DNA from: Planctomycetia bacterium
GTDB taxonomy: Bacteria; Planctomycetota; Planctomycetia; Pirellulales; UBA1268
DNA: 7,471 nt
Direction of reading: 5' to 3'
NCBI GenBank assembly: GCA_009923125.1
Contig: RFUD01000107.1
Coordinates: forward strand, 1-7,471
Shown here: positions 5,654-7,471 of the stretch, in pieces
Layout of the letters: each line of letters opens with the position of its first letter
Position numbering within the stretch: position 1 is the stretch's first letter
Made by a program: the position numbers and the translations under genes
The notes under the pieces: model-generated
Databases searched by the model: none
What the model was told of the DNA's origin: nothing
The model's input: only the letters and a program-made list of their open reading frames with translations

Positions 5654-6574
5654 TCACATGATGCCCCGCGAGGGGTCGAAGCCCTTTCTCCGCGCCAGAT
5701 CGAAATCCTGCTTCGCCTGCTCGACGAGGCCGGCTTTCTCGCAGGCCAGGCCACGGTGGTGGTGCATCACGGCCAGGCCGTGGTCGAGCGTCCGCATCCG
5801 GCGGGCGAGTTCGTCGCGGTCGAGGCGGCCGGCGAGCAACGCGAGCCGGCGCCGATGCTGCTGCATGCCGTCGATGGCGAGGTTGAGCTGATCGATCGCC
5901 TCCTGCGTCCGGCCGGCGAGGAACAGCACGTAGCCGCGTGTGTCGAGCAGCTCCGGCGACGGCTCGCCGGTGGCGGTGATGGCGGCCTCGATGTCGGCCA
6001 GCGCACCGGGCAGGTCCCGGCCGACGAGCGCCCGCACGTAGGCCCGGAAATTGAGCGCCTCGGGATCGCCCGGCGTCGCGAGCGAGACGACGCGTTCCGC
6101 ATCGTCGAGCGCCGCGACGGCGTCGCCGAGCACCACCCGCACGAGCGCCCGCACCCGCAGCGGCTGCGGCGAGAGCGGCGCCGCCGCGGCGGCGGCCTCG
6201 GCGTCGTCAAGCGCGCCGGCCGCGTCCTGGTTCTCCAGCCGCAGCATGGCCCTGGAGCAGAGCAGGTCGGCATCGGGACCGTGCCAACGCAGGGCCCGCC
6301 CGAGTTCGGCGACCGCGCCGCCGATGTCGTTGCGGGCCTCGCGTGCGGCGGCCCGTTCAAGAGACCAATTCACCACCAGATGGCGAACGAGCGGCAACGC
6401 CTCCGGCAGGGCGATCGCCCCGAGCAGGGCGAGCGCGACCGCCACCAGCACGGCTCGCTTGCCGCCCCGGCGCGGCGGGCCGCCCGCCGTCCGCGGTGCG
6501 GCGGCCCGCGGCGCCGACGGCGGCTCGGCGTCGAAGCCGGGCGGAATCGGAAATCCGTCGCGGTCATACCGCAT
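5654..6574 (-). CDS. Membrane-anchored tetratricopeptide repeat (TPR) protein
   Basis: The product has 306 residues. The N-terminus (MRYDRDGFPIPPGFD) is followed by a Pro/Ala-rich linker, basic residues (RRGGKR, 35-40) and one transmembrane helix at about 41-66, so the C-terminal domain probably faces outside the cytoplasm. From about residue 71 the sequence is built of TPR-like helix pairs: roughly 71-99, 104-132, 138-168, 173-203, 208-236 and a last one at 270-298 (HRGLACEKAGLVEQAKQDF). TPRs bind protein partners, so this is probably a scaffold; the partner is unknown. I chose the ATG at 6574 because GAGG lies eight bases upstream; an in-frame ATG at 6604 has much poorer spacing, and the frame further upstream overlaps the divergent gene. 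It diverges from the 108-residue gene across a shared promoter region. Confidence 0.85.
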   Translation of the reverse strand: MRYDRDGFPIPPGFDAEPPSAPRAAAPRTAGGPPRRGGKRAVLVAVALALLGAIALPEALPLVRHLVVNWSLERAAAREARNDIGGAVAELGRALRWHGPDADLLCSRAMLRLENQDAAGALDDAEAAAAAAPLSPQPLRVRALVRVVLGDAVAALDDAERVVSLATPGDPEALNFRAYVRALVGRDLPGALADIEAAITATGEPSPELLDTRGYVLFLAGRTQEAIDQLNLAIDGMQQHRRRLALLAGRLDRDELARRMRTLDHGLAVMHHHRGLACEKAGLVEQAKQDFDLARRKGFDPSRGIM

Positions 6575-6622
6575 CGCATGGCCCTCGGCCGCCGCGCGCA
6601 CCATGCCCTCGGCGACACCGCC

Positions 6623-6652
6623 ATGGTAGCCACGGGATCGCCGACCGAACAA
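6623..6652 (-). promoter_or_regulatory. Candidate promoter of the TPR gene
   Basis: TTGTTC (6647-6652) and TACCAT (6623-6628) on the minus strand are 18 bp apart. The expected start near 6616 gives a leader of about 42 nt to the ATG at 6574, which fits the Shine-Dalgarno choice there. The -35 box directly abuts that of the divergent promoter. Confidence 0.4.
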
Positions 6653-6681
6653 TTGACGGCCGCAGACCGCTGGCGTAGGTT
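6653..6681 (+). promoter_or_regulatory. Sigma-70-like promoter of the 108-residue gene
   Basis: TTGACG (6653-6658) matches 5 of 6 -35 positions and is followed, after exactly 17 bp, by TAGGTT (6676-6681), a weaker -10 box. Transcription would begin near 6688, about 34 nt before the ATG at 6722. A GGAG Shine-Dalgarno core eight bases before the ATG completes a well-formed expression signal. Confidence 0.6.
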
Positions 6682-6721
6682 CTGCCCACCCCGCGGGAAT
6701 CAGCCGACCGGAGTCCGCAGC

Positions 6722-7048
6722 ATGCCGCTCTTCGAAATCGAGACGGACGCCCACATCATCATCTCGTGGGCCGCCGACGAGCAGGCCGCGGCCGCGGTCG
6801 TGGAAGAGGCCTACCCCGGGGAACGGGTCGTGCGCATGACGCGGCGGCCGCGCGATACGTGGGTGATCTCGAAGTCGGCCCTCGGCATCACCGCGTCGCG
6901 TGGCGACCCGTGCCACACGGCCCGCGAATGCCTCGCCAAGGCGTCCGGCGACAAACTGCACGCCATCCGGCTCTACATGCACGAGACCGGTGACGACCTC
7001 GACCGCGCCCGCAAGGTGATCGAGTCGAACATGGTCATGGGGTGGTGA
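6722..7048 (+). CDS. Small cytoplasmic protein of unknown function
   Basis: The 108-residue protein has no signal peptide or membrane segment. I do not recognise a characterised family; its even composition and well-formed promoter and Shine-Dalgarno site (GGAG, eight bases before the ATG) argue for a real gene, and it resembles conserved hypothetical proteins of planctomycetes, though I cannot check that. The first 40 residues look like a small alpha/beta unit (FEIETDAHIIISW, a helix, then GERVVRMTRR). The middle has a basic patch RRPRD (41-45) and two cysteines (C64, C70), and the last 35 residues look helical, ending in MVMGW. The frame is open far upstream but has no protein-like features before this ATG. 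Its 3' end overlaps the convergent phytase-like gene by 14 bp. Confidence 0.8.
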   Translation: MPLFEIETDAHIIISWAADEQAAAAVVEEAYPGERVVRMTRRPRDTWVISKSALGITASRGDPCHTARECLAKASGDKLHAIRLYMHETGDDLDRARKVIESNMVMGW

Positions 7049-7471
7049 CGGGGGCCATCTCGAACCCCGGCACCGCCGTCGGTGTTCCGAGACCGCCATG
7101 GTCGGCGATCCCGACGAGCGCCCGATGTCCGTCGCCGAGCCGGGGGCCGAGGCACAGCCCTTCGAGATTGATGCCAAGCGCGTCGGACCACACCAGCCGC
7201 TTCGGAACGAACGCCTCCCGCCTCTGCGACAGGCCGTGCCCGACCCCCGCGACGTCGGTGGCGGCGGCCGTATCGACGAGATACAGGCGGTTCTGGAAGG
7301 GGGGCAGGCCCGGGCCGGCACTGCGTTCGAGCACCAGCAACCGACCGCGTCCCAGCGCCACCATGGCCACGACCCCGGAGAACCGCGAGCCCTCCGTCAG
7401 CGCCGCCAACGGGTGCGGCGGGTCGACTGCGTAGGCGATCTGCCGCACCGGACGCTCGGGATCGAACGGTA
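7035..7471 (-). CDS. Phytase-like esterase family protein, C-terminal part (5' end outside window)
   Basis: The frame is open through the right edge (about 145 residues present), so the N-terminus and start are outside; the GTG at 7448 is unlikely to be the true start. The segment LLVLERSAG followed by LYLVDTAAATDV, then LGINLEGLCLGPRL and ALVGIADH, is the pattern of the C-terminal half of the family described as esterase-like activity of phytase (PF13449), where NxEG, GP and a late SD/AD motif recur. Full-length members have about 350-450 residues, adopt a beta-propeller-like fold and are usually exported. The substrate is not established for most members, and phytase activity should not be assumed. 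The final codons overlap the convergent small gene. Confidence 0.75.
   Translation of the reverse strand, partial: PFDPERPVRQIAYAVDPPHPLAALTEGSRFSGVVAMVALGRGRLLVLERSAGPGLPPFQNRLYLVDTAAATDVAGVGHGLSQRREAFVPKRLVWSDALGINLEGLCLGPRLGDGHRALVGIADHGGLGTPTAVPGFEMAPVTTP

Noticed and set aside
6575..7321. Upstream extension of the TPR frame to 7321
   Set aside because: It crosses the divergent promoters and lies antisense to the 108-residue gene; the ATG at 6574 has a good Shine-Dalgarno site.

Overview
The window is GC-rich, densely packed bacterial DNA that looks like a planctomycete, probably of the Pirellulales/Pirellulaceae type. This is an inference from gene content and style: a Tat-exported Gfo/Idh/MocA oxidoreductase paired with a DoxX-like membrane protein, a soluble Hanks-type kinase beside a metabolic enzyme, few Shine-Dalgarno sites, and high GC that opens long spurious antisense frames. 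No taxonomic marker settles it.

Layout. Positions 1-2073 (minus strand) hold a two-gene unit: a DoxX-like membrane protein followed after 21 bp by a Tat-signal Gfo/Idh/MocA oxidoreductase that runs off the left edge. A 154-bp divergent region (2074-2227) separates it from a plus-strand pair: a D-2-hydroxyacid dehydrogenase (2228-3214) and, 6 bp later and in the same frame, a serine/threonine protein kinase (3221-4363). Positions 4364-4649 carry no convincing gene but are full of inverted repeats: three successive hairpins, then a 23-bp foldback repeat enclosing further small palindromes, ending at the stop codon of the next gene.

On the minus strand follow a classical short-chain dehydrogenase (4650-5438) and, just upstream of it, a tRNA-Asp(GUC) (5480-5553) with a recognisable promoter. 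A minus-strand membrane-anchored TPR protein (5654-6574) and a plus-strand 108-residue protein of unknown function (6722-7048) diverge from a compact region with two back-to-back promoter candidates. The right edge holds the C-terminal part of a phytase-like esterase-family protein on the minus strand (7035-7471), whose 3' end overlaps the 108-residue gene by 14 bp.

How the genes work together. Apart from the two tight pairs (DoxX with oxidoreductase, dehydrogenase with kinase), this reads as ordinary chromosomal housekeeping and accessory metabolism, with no phage, transposase or defence genes visible. The best candidate for something undescribed is the structured intergenic element at 4364-4650. 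It could be a dispersed foldback repeat (REP/MITE-like) or a structured 3' RNA; the sequence alone cannot separate the two.
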